DNA of 64,000 nucleotides, taken from NCBI GenBank assembly GCA_946122785.1, contig CAMGYJ010000005.1:78300547-78364546 (forward strand). Reading direction: 5' to 3'. The notes below the pieces were generated by a model. It saw only the letters and a program-made list of their open reading frames with translations, did not search any database and was not told where the DNA came from. The position numbers were made by a program, and so were the translations under genes. Origin of the DNA: Linum tenue. Lineage: Eukaryota; Streptophyta; Magnoliopsida; Malpighiales; Linaceae. How positions within the stretch are numbered: position 1 is the stretch's first letter; each line of letters begins with the position of its first letter. Shown here piece by piece: positions 34,386 through 48,716 of this stretch.

Positions 34386-34935
34386 CGAGGGGTGGGAGAG
34401 TAGCATGAATAGCAAACACATATGCATACTGAGTGATTAATGGTTGCAAGAATGGAGGAGTAGGACTGGATTCAGGAAGGGGTTCAATGGAAAAAACATC
34501 CCCTATGAGATGAGCAAAGGGTTTCTTAAGGAATTGCTGGAAATTGCGGCCTGACATCATCTGACATTGGCCATCCTTAGAGAGCCCTTGCAGAGTCAAG
34601 GTTTTACCCTTCCAATCAAACGCCAACTGCCACTTTTTAATATCTACCTGGAAAGGACTAATGGTTTCTAGCCAATCCCACCCTAATACCAAATCATGAG
34701 AAGGCAGATCCAAGGTTCTAACATCAAAACCAAACTCCTAACCCTGCATTTTCCAGTTGAACCCTCTACACACATAATTACTTAGCAAGGTATGACCACT
34801 TGCCACTTTCACACGCATAGGTGCAATACTCTCGGTTTGACAATTCAATTCTTTAGCCTTAATTGAATTCAGAAAAGTATGCGAGCTACCAGTATCGATC
34901 AGGACAGTAGTTACCTTACTTCTCCCTGACTATTC
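34369..34935 (-). pseudogene. Gypsy element 2: protease region remnant
   Basis: The minus strand encodes VLIDTGSSHTFLNSIKAKEL-like sequence (about 34905-34850) and then DLVLGWDWLETISPFQVDIKKW (34700-34640), the conserved block after the aspartic protease. The frame is broken near 34740 and ends at the insert near 34385. Confidence 0.8.
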
Positions 34936-34940
34936 TGGAA

Positions 34941-36015
34941 TTAGCAAGGAATTGCCCGTGTACCCTGATCCCATTGCTTGCAATGAAACCTCCAGCTCCG
35001 CATCCTGGAACTCCTCGTTGTGCTCACCCTCTTCGCTAGGAAATAGAGTATCGTCGGCTTGCATAACCTGAAGTTGTTTCTTCTTGGCGCAAACATGACC
35101 ATGGAAGTATTTATCCCCACATTTATAACAGATCCCTTGCCCTCTCGGAACGGTAGATCGGTCAGACGAGGAAGAAGGGGCTTCCTTCGGAAAAGATCTG
35201 GGAAACGTCGGTGGCGAAGTAGCCGGCCCACGACTGGTAGAAGCAGCTCGCGTCTTCCTCTTCCTTGCTCAATTGCAGACTCTTCTAAACGAGCTTGATA
35301 GAAGGCACAAGCCAGAGTTGGCGGATTGAGAACCTGGACTCGCGGCTGAATCTCGTCATCCAGACCACCTAAGAAGCTGAGAATGAAATATTGCTCATTG
35401 AGCTCTGGATTCAGGCGAAGCATACGCGAACGGAGTTCTTCAAACTCCTCCTGGTAATGAGAAACAGAACTCGTCTGCCAGAGATGATTGAAGTACGCCA
35501 CCACATTCAGCCGTTCCTGGTCATCGAATCGGTGAAGCAACTCCTCGACAAACTGCCCCCAAATCAACGGAAATCGACGGAGTGACCACCCCTCGAACCA
35601 AGTGTACGCGCGTCCCTCCATATAGTAAGAAACCGATTCCACCTTCTGCTCCTATGGAATTGAATAGAGCTTGAAAAGCTTGATGCATTTGCTCACCCAC
35701 ACATAAGGTTACGAGCCAGAAAAGTAATAAAATTACAATCGCGGATAGTGATCCAGAAGCGACGGACGATGCTGCTGCTGACGGAAGTGTTGGTGATCGG
35801 AAAAAAGGACCGGAATTGTTGTGCGGCGGCGAGCGAACCGGCGATTTCTCCCGCAACCGATGGATGGAAGTCGTAAGAGCGTCAATATTCTCCTTCGTCG
35901 AGGCCGCCAAAGCAACAATTATTTCTTTAAGATCTTGGTGCTGAGAGTTGAGCTGCGATTGAACCGCTGCCATTTGAGTCTCCAAATCCACGATGTGCGA
36001 AGTGTTCGTCGCCAT
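34941..36015 (-). pseudogene. Gypsy element 2: gag remnant
   Basis: The minus-strand ATG at 36015 begins MATNTSHIVDLETQMAAVQS, a coiled gag N-terminus. The gag core lies at 35642-35310 in another frame (MEGRAYTWFEGWSLRR, FHRFDDQERLNVVAYFNHL, VSHYQEEFEELRSRML). A CCHC-like Cys/His region near 35130 is degraded. It starts 16 bases downstream of the primer-binding site. Confidence 0.88.
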
Positions 36016-36030
36016 TGCCAGAGTTTAGGT

Positions 36031-36041
36031 CTCTGATACCA
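36031..36041 (-). other. Primer-binding site of gypsy2 (initiator Met tRNA type)
   Basis: On the minus strand TGGTATCAGAG begins two bases after the LTR end. This is the usual tRNA-iMet-complementary site of plant LTR retrotransposons and fixes the LTR boundary at 36044. Confidence 0.92.
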
Positions 36042-36043
36042 CC

Positions 36044-36266
36044 TGTAAGAATCGAATGGGGGAGAATTTGGTGATTTGGATTAGGAGAAGAGAAATGGTA
36101 CAAGGGAGAAGAAGAGTTCTGGATTTCTATCTAACTAACAGAAATTGGTAAAGCTATTACAATTGTTCTCATTGGGTAAAAGTTGACCAATCGTAAATGA
36201 AGAATGAGTATTTATACTCCTGCTACACTTTACACGTCACTCTTGCCAGCTGTGCAGGTTGTTACA
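36044..36266 (-). mobile_element. 5' LTR of gypsy element 2 (223 bp)
   Basis: On the minus strand it starts TGTAACAACCTG and ends CGATTCTTACA, with TG...CA ends directly next to the primer-binding site. Adjacent host bases are GCTAT (36267-36271); the partner duplication is lost with the 3' LTR. It abuts the CRM pseudogene. Confidence 0.88.
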
Positions 36267-37860
36267 GCTATGTTAATTTTACGCAAACGGAAGCAAAATT
36301 TTCACAGGAAACCGATTTGGAAATTCAAATTCTTTTCATCTCCATCAACAGTGTCAATTGGGTTCAGTTTTCCCCGACGCAATCCATGCGAATTCAGATA
36401 CTTGAGCAGCTACGGGACGGTGAAACTGGTGATATCGGATGGGAAGCTCAAGTTCGAGACTCGCGAGGTTGAAATTGCTGACCAAAAAAAGATTGCAAAG
36501 GAAGAGGGAAAAGCTGCTAATAGGAAACACCCTCGTTCCCTCAATGTGAAGAGGGACAGGAAGAGAGATTTGCTGATGCAGAAGAGAGAATCAAGTACAA
36601 GCTTAAGCGGGTGAGTTTTGATCGACTTCCAGTTTCTCTTTTCGCTCAAAACTCTGATGGTAATGCCGTTATGAGTGTGTGTTTAGGTAAGCATTTGGCA
36701 AAATATGGTGGCTTTGAATCTGGTTTCACTAATTGTTTGGTGGGTTGGTTCTCTTAATGCTATTGAACAAACATACATGCAAGAATGAAGGAGGCAACGC
36801 TAATTGAGAGACTTAAAAGGTACGAAGTCCCCAAGGCTCAAGGTCCTGAGGTCAGACCACATAAGCTCACCGGCGAAGAACGGTTTTTCCTGAAGAAAGT
36901 GGCTCAGAAGAAGTCGAATTACGTACCCATTGCCCGGAGAGGAGTGTTCGGAGGTGTTATTCTCAATATGCATATGCATTGGAAGAAGCATGAGACTGTG
37001 AAGGTTATTTGCAAGCCGTGCAAACCTGGTCAGGACAGGTTCATGAGTTTGCTCAGGAGATTGCAAGACTGAGCATATACTTGGAGATGATACCATTGTG
37101 TTCTACAGAGTACAGAGGGAAGAAGTATATGCAGCTTGAAGTTATGTCACCAATTGACACATTGTCAAAGAAAAAGGTGGGCAGTGTTGTTTTGCATTCG
37201 GAGATTTCCACTTGATATTGCTTGTGTCTGTTTGATTGCTCTTCAGATGCATCAGGACTTGGGAACCTCTTTGCCACCACCATGAATGTAAGTTAAAAAC
37301 TATGAAAGCAAGCTGCCGATAGCTGATTTGTCAGAAACACATTTATTTGGGGTTTCTATTATTATATTATATTAGGTAGGATAATTATAATTATGGTTAG
37401 TAGAGATTTAGTCGTATTAGGATTATTATTACGGTTTCCAGTATTTTCCTATAAATATGTACTTTGGGTTTACGTCATAAGGATTCAAGAAGAATATTAA
37501 GAAGAATCTCTTAAACCTTAGTTTCTCCTCTCAACTCCTAATTTCTATTCTCTCCTAATCCAAGGCCTCGGCTGATTCCCAATTCTATTATGTTCTTTCT
37601 CATCTAAATCCCTAATTTCTTATCCCGATCCCTAATTCCCTCTTTGTTACGTATAATCACGGGTGCCGAAGATTAGTCCCTAGAGACCCTAGAAGCGGGT
37701 TTCTCTCATGATTTCACCTCAAATTCTTTTTGCATGCGCTGGAAAAATCAAAGTACGAGCAATCACTCGAGTCTGTCAGACGCTTCATTGCTATAGCTGA
37801 GAAGGAACTCGAGCTCTACTACAGGCATATCGCAGTTCAGTGTTCGGTTAACATGGTGTG
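36267..37860 (+). pseudogene. CRM-domain (YhbY/CRS1-type) protein pseudogene, At3g25440-like
   Basis: Exon 1 (about 36267-36609) ends ...FADAEERIKYKLKR before a GTGAGT donor. Exon 2 (about 36784-37176) encodes the CRM domain (LTGEERFFLKKVAQKKSNYV, RRGVFGGVILNMHMHWKKHE, TVKVICKPCKPGQ) and MSPIDTLSKKK before GTGGGC. Exon 3 (about 37736-37850) encodes LEKSKYEQSLESVRRFIAIA and EKELELYYRH. CRM proteins bind RNA, often group II introns or ribosomal RNA in plastids or mitochondria. Lesions: a frameshift near 36565; a 5-bp microduplication near 37034 (after KPGQ); a small deletion after ARLS; a 7-bp microduplication near 37110 (after FYR); and the exon-3 acceptor reading AT instead of AG. The 5' side is cut by the gypsy2 LTR. 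The gene is clearly broken. Confidence 0.88.
37300..37735. other. Insert in CRM intron 2, possibly an LTR fragment
   Basis: This AT-rich stretch includes CCTATAAATATGTACTTTG, a TATA-like phrase common at LTR promoters, and pyrimidine-rich 'ctcaactcctaatttctattctctcc'. It expands intron 2 relative to a normal intron. No ends or duplications could be defined. Confidence 0.35.
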
Positions 37861-38351
37861 ATTTATCGGCTGGCGGGGTTTCAATCTGCAATGATAAAGA
37901 GTGAATCCTGTATATACCTTTTCTACAGCAATCATTCATCCAGAGAGGTCCTTTTTTCCTGCAGGAATATGACCACAATGGTAAAACAGGAGAATAGTTG
38001 TTTCCCTAGGCACACACTAGTGTTAATATAAACGAACTACAACAGCGATCTAAGTGCAGCCCATAAACTCTTCTAGTAGTCTTGTAGCCATCGGCAGGCT
38101 TTCTATTCCCAGAGAAGAATGGTAAAGATGCTAATCACTTCTGAACAACTAATACGAGAAAAAAGTGCATGAAAGTTTGGTTATTGAAACAACAGAAACA
38201 GAATTTTCCCTTTTGACTGGACTGACTGGGTCAATTAAAAAGTTTACATCGATCCTACATTTTATTTTCTACTAGAATCAACACCCGCGGCTATGCCGCA
38301 GGGACTATTTCGATATTCTAATTAAGCGGGGTGAATTCAATTCTCTTTTGC
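37861..38351. other. Unassigned AT-rich DNA
   Basis: This follows the CRM pseudogene. Apart from a GC-rich phrase (ACCCGCGGCTATGCCGCAGGG at about 38282, itself a small inverted repeat) I recognise nothing. Confidence 0.5.
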
Positions 38352-38360
38352 CTGTAGATT

Positions 38361-38690
38361 TTTTTTAATTGGGAGGAGGCATAAAGCCAGGGGGATAAAC
38401 CAAAGAGTTACAGGTGAACACAGCAATGCCCCGGAACAGAAGCTGGGACGTGCTTTTTATAGCTAATCAAAAGCAAAAACACATCTACACAGGAGGTAAT
38501 TTCCATTAGTCATCATGTATCGATCACCACCTATCTCGGAAAGCTGACTCCAATGATGTCCTCCCGAAGCGTTCTCTCCAGTTCCCGTGGAAGTTCAGTT
38601 AGCTCATACGTACCAAAGGGATAGACAAGACTGTGCTTCGAGAGCCAGTCCGCGACTCGATTCCCTTCACGATACGTATGCACCAATCGA
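38361..38690 (-). pseudogene. 5'-truncated LINE tail with RNase H end and poly(A)
   Basis: The minus strand reads RLVHTYREGNRVADWLSKHS, then LPRELERTLREDIIGVSFPR and a stop, the end of a LINE RNase H domain. A 3' UTR and A-run follow (T-run at 38361-38366 on plus). The 9-bp sequence CTGTAGATT flanks it (38352-38360 and 38691-38699), a target duplication. Confidence 0.88.
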
Positions 38691-38953
38691 CTGTAGATTA
38701 AATTTACTCACAGAACATAATTCTGAACACATTAAGTTCCTTCACAACTTCCTACCAAAAAAAATTCCTTCAAAACATGTATCATAAAACTCGTATTAAT
38801 TTAGTCTAGTGCATTATACTTCCACGTTTAGTATACATCTTTGCTCTTTTCGGTTTATCTTGCAATGAAACATTTGCTATTATTTGGGGAAAATTGGAGC
38901 AGACAAAATCAGGAAAGAAAAATTATTGGATCTAATTATTAACTCCTTAAATC

Positions 38954-39101
38954 ACTAAAACCATACCCGCCCCATACCCATCAAACATTTTGCGGGTTTT
39001 ACCCATACCCGCCCCATACCCGGTCAAGGCGGGGATTCCCCGCGTTGACTGGGTATGGGGCGGTCGGGTACCCGCGGCCATGGGTTTGATTGCCATCCCT
39101 A
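38954..39101 (-). mobile_element. Fragment of the hAT-type element seen at 46.1-47.5 kb
   Basis: It ends at 39101 in ATTGCCATCCCTA, the terminus of the 46093-47540 element, and matches its CCCGCCCCATACCC-rich interior in order. The other end is missing. Confidence 0.8.
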
Positions 39102-42100
39102 CTTTTGACGGCAGTGACTGCAACTTAAAAGACAAAAAGGTGCTCCATATCAAATTTCTCTTTTCCTTCTTACCCTTTCTCCAAAAGTCCATCCTCTTTT
39201 GATTTGTTAAGATAGTTGGGACTACACATGTGACCATGTACGTCGAAGAAAGGGTATATTAACAACGAAAGAACAAATAATAATCAAAGTTGTAACACCG
39301 AAGTGCCAAATCGAAATATCATATGAGAATTGAGAATGATTAGGAGGTTGTGAATTATTATATCAATCATCAAATGGTGGCTGTAAGTCTAAAATTGATT
39401 CATAACTACAACATCAAACAATTAGTCTAATTAACTAATCATCCACAGTTACTAAACCATAACCAATTGCTGCCTTTTGACCTTCTGCCTCTGCAACTGA
39501 GTATCTCACCTCCATTTCTTTCAATTCCTTTCCTTGGTCTGTGCCCACCTCATCGAGCATTTTTGTCAGGTTGCAGTTGCCAAGTAGGTGCTTTGTGCAT
39601 CTATGTTGTCCTGTAGAAACAAAATTTGAGGCTGTTACTAATGAGAGAACTATGGGAAGCTTCAAGTTGGACATGAGGGAAAGTTAGTTGGGGAGGAAGT
39701 GCAACCAACATAACCGCGACAACAACTAACAGACAACAACAACAAAATTATAACAGAACAACAGCATAATTACAGCAACATCAAAAAGTGCAGAAGAAGA
39801 AGCAGAATTACGGCAGCAGGAAAAACAAAGTGCAGCAACAGAAGAAAAATTACAGCAGTAGTTGAAAGAAAGTGCAGTAGCGCTGAAACAAAAGAAGCAT
39901 GCAAGAAAAGGATTTTGCGTATAAAGCAACAATTGATGAATGACCATCCCCTAGCTTGCAGAAATGGATTATGAATAAAATTATCTACTACCAAGTACCA
40001 ACACCCAACCAACCTGTTTAGAGAAGACAAAAATCAAAACTCTGAATGGTTGTTCATATATTCCCTTCAAGTCCCTTCAAGCAAGGAAGTGCAAAGCCTA
40101 TTTTGTGTGTTATCTGCTGTCCACAGAAGGTGGTTTACCAACATAACATTCATGGTTTCCCATTTTGCATGTCAGGTTGTGTGGAAGTGTACAAAGTCTA
40201 CTGATTTTGAACCATTGGCTACTGAAGATCAAAGAGAAACGAAAGGATAGGGCCCTCTCAACGTAATACACACCAAGATCTAAAACAACCAAACTTTATC
40301 AGAGCAAAATAAAAGAGTATGTGAATAAAAAGATTCAACATTTCAATTTACAATCTGATATCCCCTGAGATTTATTTTGGTAATGGAAATGTCTAAATTT
40401 GTAAAAGCAGTTCGATCATAACCTGATAAAGAAGTCCTACATATCTTGGAGGTGGTTCAAAAGGTACATAGAAGACCCATATTATTCTGCTTGCAGCAGT
40501 TGCAATGAGCCAAACGATCTCTTAATCTCTCGATACATGTAACGATTATGCTTTGGACCTTTATGGTCATCTTCAGAAGCACCTACTTCTGCAATTTCCA
40601 AAAGGTGACCAGTCTCCTTAATTTAAATCTTAAGCTCTTGCTCAAACAAGGAAAAACCATTTGACTCCCTAGAATCATATTCAAAATTGCATAGGCAAGA
40701 ATACTGAGCTTTTGTGATGACACCAAGCAAAGCCCATCATACACCAAACAACGCGACCAACACATGAAGTAATTTATTTGGAACTTGTTCTTATATATTC
40801 AGAAATGGGACAAAGCAAATCACCAAATAGAAATATGTAACTGGAAACAGAACGTGAAAACCCAACCTAAGATCCATAATATTTTAGTGGATTAAAAAAC
40901 TTGTCTACGCACGATTGGTCTTCACATAAAACGATTTTTATTCCTTCTTCCACCTCTCCTTCTTCCTCTGCATTTCATTTCATTCATTCTAGAGAAATAG
41001 AAACAGCAGCAGAAGTAGAAGTAGTGTTGGGAAAAGGAAGTACCAGGTTTTCGAAGCTCAAGCGAGGAACCAAGAAAATGGCGGTGGCTTTTTGCGCGTC
41101 TTTCTCCTCCTCTACCAAGTCTTGTGCTTCACCACTTCCTTCCTCCAGCACTTGTTCTCCCTCTCTCACTCTAAGTCACTTAGTCTTGATCTTTCTTCTT
41201 CTACTGCTAAGCTGCTGTAGCATTCTCCAAGTCTTCTCCTAATGAAGTTTTTTTGTTAGTAAGGAAGTTTAACATATAATGGTGGCAATGGCATAATATG
41301 GTATCTATGTTTCAGAAAAGCATAGCAAAGTCAAAGCAATTCATTAGGAGCCCTCCAATAGGTACTTCATTCCAGTTTCGAGTTTCGACAATGTAAACAA
41401 ATGCTGGTGGTTACTTCACTGCTGTTCAACCCACACTATGGGCTCTTTTGCCCATCTCTTTTTACAGTGTTCAGCATTTGCCACAAACTTGTGTTCATTA
41501 CACTAACAAATATCAGAAAGATGAGAAAAGAACTTAACAGATTTTCAATCTAAAGAGCGGCCAAAAGAATAATCAAAGCAATTCAATAATAGTTGTGTAA
41601 TTACTGTATAAGCTATACCTAAGCCCATGGATCATCCCATCCTTTTGGGTCACCTCCACTGATGAAATCCATGATTGCCTTCCAACCTGATCAACTCTAT
41701 TTGAAAGTGATTGATTCCCATGCTCGATTTCAACTTTATCTGCCCCTCCCTCCTCATCTCGCAATGGACAAAATAAGGTCTTAACTAAAGACAGGAAGCA
41801 AATTTGAGAAATTGCAGAAGAATCAAAGGGAACTCCCATATTCCGGAGAAAGTGATCCAGCCGGAAGTAGATTCCACAATTGTGGCGCTGCTTTCATATT
41901 TGCAGGAAGGTGTTGGAGTCGAAGCTCCAAGAAGAAGACATCGAAGAGAACCCCGTCGCAGTTGCTCCTCCCCGGCGTAAATGGTGGATTCTCACTCTCT
42001 ATGGAGTTTGGAAGATTGAGGAAGGATAAAAGTTATTGGGGTATGGGATTGATTAAAGCCAAGAAGGGAGAGATGAAGAACTGAATTGAAGTTGTAGACG

Positions 42101-42815
42101 AAAAAAGAAAAATCGATGGAGAGAAGAGAGAAGTCCACACTCAAAGAGTAAGAGCCAATATAGAAAAATCATGGTAGGAGGCGTGTTGGAGTAGGTTATG
42201 CAGAGGTTGCAACATCGAGAAGCAAACCAGCAGAGGATGGGAGATGACTGAAGCGTGGCGATTGCGGATTTTGGGGGTGAGACGGAGATACGAAAAGCAT
42301 GGCCACCTCTAATGATGATGCAATGTGGCAGAGACTTTTCTGTTCTTTGACAGTGGACATACGCTGTTGGGCAAGGGAATGGCTTCTGGTCACATAAAAA
42401 TAAAGGCTTGCGGATTTTGGAGTAATGTCGCAAAGGAAGGCAGGGTCGACTGCTGCGAAACAGGGAAGGTACTATTGCGTGGGAAGCTGTATATTAGAAG
42501 AATAGAAGCCCTTTTTCTCGTTGCTCACAAAACGTTAAGGAGTGAAACAGTGTTAAGAAAGTAGGGAGGAACCCAGCTTTCATGTTTTATATAATATAAT
42601 AATAAGCCATTGTTGACACATCTAGAATCATAAACAGAAACGGTAAAAGCTTGGAGACATTACTAGTCTTTAGGAGAGGCTTTGGGTTCGTCGCACTATT
42701 AGGAGATCTTGAGATCTGGTGCCGCTTACAACAATTCTTGTTCTACATTATCTGAAGGAGACTTCAAGGTTTAGACCTTCTATCTGTCTACAAACTGCCT
42801 ACACATGATGCTCTC
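39102..42815. other. Region between hAT fragment and hexokinase; no confident gene
   Basis: Short open frames occur on both strands. A plus-strand ATG at 41078 (MAVAFCASFSSSTKSCASPL...) has an organelle-transit-like Ser-rich start after a purine-rich leader, and could be a first exon or its remnant. A minus-strand frame ending SGGDPKGWDDPWA (about 41660-41620) and a plus-strand frame reading EENPVAVAPPRRKWWILTLYG (about 41940-42005) look protein-like, but I cannot assign them. The 79-codon minus frame 39435-39674 is also unassigned. 42566-42815 is the hexokinase 3' flank. Confidence 0.4.
39768..39890. repeat. Three imperfect tandem units of about 40 bp
   Basis: Units starting AATTAC(A/G)GC at 39768, 39806 and 39848 each contain AAAGTGCAG. 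This purine-rich low-complexity patch probably arose by slippage. Confidence 0.65.
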
Positions 42816-45752
<2,937 letters not shown>

Positions 45753-45819
45753 TTTCACCGCCCACCCACCTACCAAATCTCTCTCTCAGCTCTGCTTCCC
45801 TTCCCCTCGTGAATTTCAG

Positions 45820-45827
45820 TGACGTCA
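45820..45827. promoter_or_regulatory. TGACGTCA palindrome upstream of hexokinase
   Basis: A perfect C-box/CRE-type bZIP site lies about 70 bp upstream of the hexokinase start. It could lie in the promoter or 5' leader; binding is inferred from motif only. Confidence 0.4.
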
Positions 45828-46092
45828 AATATTGTGGCTCGGGCTCTGTGGATTTAGAAAATGTCGTGATTTTTGTAGAGATATATATCTCTCTGAGAAT
45901 CTGGGGGCAGGCTAAGGCGCAGGCAGTAGGCGCAGGCAGAATCATCATCAGCGGAAATTTAGAGAAAATATATAAATTCTTGCAGAGTCGATATCGGTCA
46001 GACGGCGACTGGGCCGAGAAAGAGACAGAATAGAGAATATATATCATATAAAACAAAAACGATAAATCAGTCATTTTCATGGTTGTTATACT

Positions 46093-47540
46093 TAGGGATG
46101 GCAATCAAACCTAGGGCTGGGCATGCGGGCGGATCATCCGCGGGTTTGGGCCGACTCACCCGCATTTGACCCGAATTTTGTTAAGTGGATGGGTCTGTGG
46201 GTGGGTGACGGGTTGCGCTGGGAGCCATCCGCCGGGTGGTGGGTGGGTTGTGGGTGAGTGTGCGGGTGACCCGCTCAACCCAACAGCAAAAAGATCAAAG
46301 TCGTTGGCGCTAGAGAGGGGAGAGTGGAGACGTTAGATATAAATTTGGACTACTCCTGGAGTTTGAACCTCAAAGCCAACCTTCCAAATAGAGATCCACT
46401 CTTCTTCCCTTTACCTTTTCCTCTAATTCTTGTGCCTAGATCACCGCTCTTTCCTTTGTGGAATTATTTTCCTTAGTTCCTTGCACCTAATAATCGTCTC
46501 AATCTGTAGAAAACTCTTTCATAATAGAATTTCTATCAAATTTAAGAACTAATTCGACATTTTTCGTCCTATTTCAACTTCTTGTTTCCCTCGATGATTC
46601 TCTTCACCTATTATCATGTCAAGTTGACTCCTTTATATTATATACATTGTGATGTGGGTGAACCCACAAACCCACCCGCATCATCCACCATCCGCCCGAC
46701 CCAACCCGAGACTAAATGTGGGTGGGTGGTGGGTTAAAAATTATCAATCCGTTTAAGCACGGGTGGGTGCATTTTATGGTCAAAATCCACCCGACCCACC
46801 CAATGCCCACCCCTAATCAAACCCATGCCCACGGGTATCCGACCGCCCCCGACCCAGTCAACGCGGGGAATCCCCGCTTTGACTGGGTATGGGGCGGGTA
46901 TGGGTAAAACCCGCAAAATGTTTGATGGGTATGAGGCGGGTATGGTTTTAGCTTCCCCCGCCCCATACCCATACCCATACCCGCCCCACCAAGAATATTT
47001 GTTCACATATAAAAAATACATGGATGAAATAGTAATCTATCAATGATAGTGAGGGTAAATAAAAAAATAATTAGTAGAAATACAATTGAGTGGTCACCCA
47101 AATCAAAACCTAATTCATTTTCCTCAACTCTCTCTTCACTCTTTCACTTTTCCCTCGTGTTAGCAAGATTATATTAGTTCATTATTGCTTAGTATATGTA
47201 TTAGAGTCAGATAAATAATGATTTGGATTACATTGTAGTACTCTATTTTATGGATTTTGGATAAAATGCTTTGAACCATATTAAGAATTATTGTCACTTT
47301 CTCGACTTCATGATATAATAGGTGCCTATAATGTTATAATTGAAAATTTACATGTAAAATTTTATGTATTATAATGTTGGATGTACGGGGCGGGTATTAC
47401 CCATGGGTACCCGAAACCCACGCGTATGGGGATGGGTTTGCAAAATCTTCCCCCGCATGGGTATGGGGCGGGTATGGGTTTGGATATTTGAAAGCGGGGA
47501 TGGGGATGGTTGAGGCAAACCCGCCCCATTGCCATCCCTA
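46093..47540. mobile_element. Non-autonomous hAT-type element (outer) with 8-bp target duplication
   Basis: It starts TAGGGATGGCAAT and ends ATTGCCATCCCTA, perfect 13-bp inverted ends. The duplication GTTATACT is present at 46085-46092 and 47541-47548. Without the nested insert it is about 736 bp. The interior carries CCCATACCC/GGGTATGGG repeats and no transposase. An 8-bp duplication with TAGGG ends is diagnostic of the hAT superfamily. It inserted about 340 bp upstream of the hexokinase start. Confidence 0.95.
46112..46815. mobile_element. Second hAT-type element nested in the first
   Basis: It starts TAGGGCTGGGCAT and ends ATGCCCACCCCTA (one mismatch in 13), and is flanked by the 8-bp duplication ATCAAACC at 46104-46111 and 46816-46823. 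Its interior is rich in CCCACCCG/CGGGTGGG. It landed 11 bp inside the outer element's left end, so it is the younger insertion. Confidence 0.95.
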
Positions 47541-47939
47541 GTTATACTTCTATCGGTCAGCCGGTTGAACCAGATTTTATTAGAATTGGGTTCTGGATCA
47601 TGGGTTAGATAGGTTTTTTTATGAGATGTGAGTTTCTAATAGATACTAAATTTCATTCCACTAATTTAAATTTTATATTACTATCTTATTTCTATATATA
47701 TTTAGAAAAAGTATAAAATAGTTTCAATAGGTTGGATCTCGATCAATTATTTAGGCTCAAACCATTTGTTTAATCGATTCAACGATTTAAACTAGTTTGA
47801 CAACCTTTCGCCATTTCCCTTTCCTCTTCATTTTTACTGCTGGAGATAATTATTAATCACAAATTACAATTAGTAATAGGGATATCATTATGGAGTGGAT
47901 TGAATGATAAGTCAATTTAAGATAAAAATAAGTGCAATT

Positions 47940-48214
47940 TTTTTTATTAATTGGAGGCTAGAGAAGCCAAACGATAACACGCGCAGAAACTACGCAAACA
48001 AGGGAAACAGAGGATGCTAGCAGCAGAGCCTTAAAGTCAAATAATCACAAATCCCTGCCCCGAACGGATTGAAAACAAAAACTATCCGGTTTGCTGAACT
48101 TGCCGAGGGAAGCTAACACCAAGCACGTCCTCCCTTAGGATTCGGTCAAGATTCGGTGGGGGTCCTCTAATTCATACGTACCGAAGGTATAGACGAGAAT
48201 GTGCTTCGAGCATG
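47940..48214 (-). pseudogene. Very short LINE tail with 16-bp target duplication
   Basis: The minus strand matches the 3' end of the LINE family at 38361-38690 (shared 'gtcctccc', 'cttcgag', 'catacgtacc'). It ends in an A-run (T-run at 47938-47944 on plus). The perfect duplication AAAAATAAGTGCAATT lies at 47924-47939 and 48215-48230. The 47549-47923 stretch before it holds nothing I recognise. Confidence 0.9.
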
Positions 48215-48230
48215 AAAAATAAGTGCAATT

Positions 48231-48716
48231 AAATTTGAAAAAGTGTTACATGTTCTAAATTGTTTTTGTTAAACCATGTCATACCAGCGTTCTAATTGGA
48301 GAAAAAAATCTATTAGATCTCAAATCAATAGAGGATTTTACTGATATGAAATATTTGAACAACGATTAAAAAATAAAATATCCTATTATTCACTTATCTT
48401 ATCCAACAAACAGTATAATTCTATAATCATTGATCCTAAATATATTATAATCATCGACGTGACGACGTGAGTACGATAGTAAGAACTTGGGGTAATTTAT
48501 CCAATTGATATATTAAATCCAAACCTTATCCACTTTTTTTGAAGAACGGAATTGGATATAATTTATCCACTAGATAAGATTTATTATTATTTATCAGTAT
48601 TGAGATAATTTGGATGTGATTACTGACTAAATGAGATTTATTGTCTTAGCTTAAAATCTGGGTCAAGATGAATGCCAAAACTCTGTTTAGTTTAGTCAAC
48701 TTAAAACCCTCTGTAA
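48231..48716. other. AT-rich DNA, nothing recognised
   Basis: This lies between the LINE tail and the next hAT-like end. No coding frame or repeat structure is seen. Confidence 0.6.

Noticed and set aside
45753..45776. Upstream in-frame ATG of hexokinase adding eight residues
   Set aside because: Plant type-B hexokinases start directly with a short basic residue pair and the hydrophobic anchor (MKK/MRK...), as at 45752. The upstream start is kept only as an alternative.
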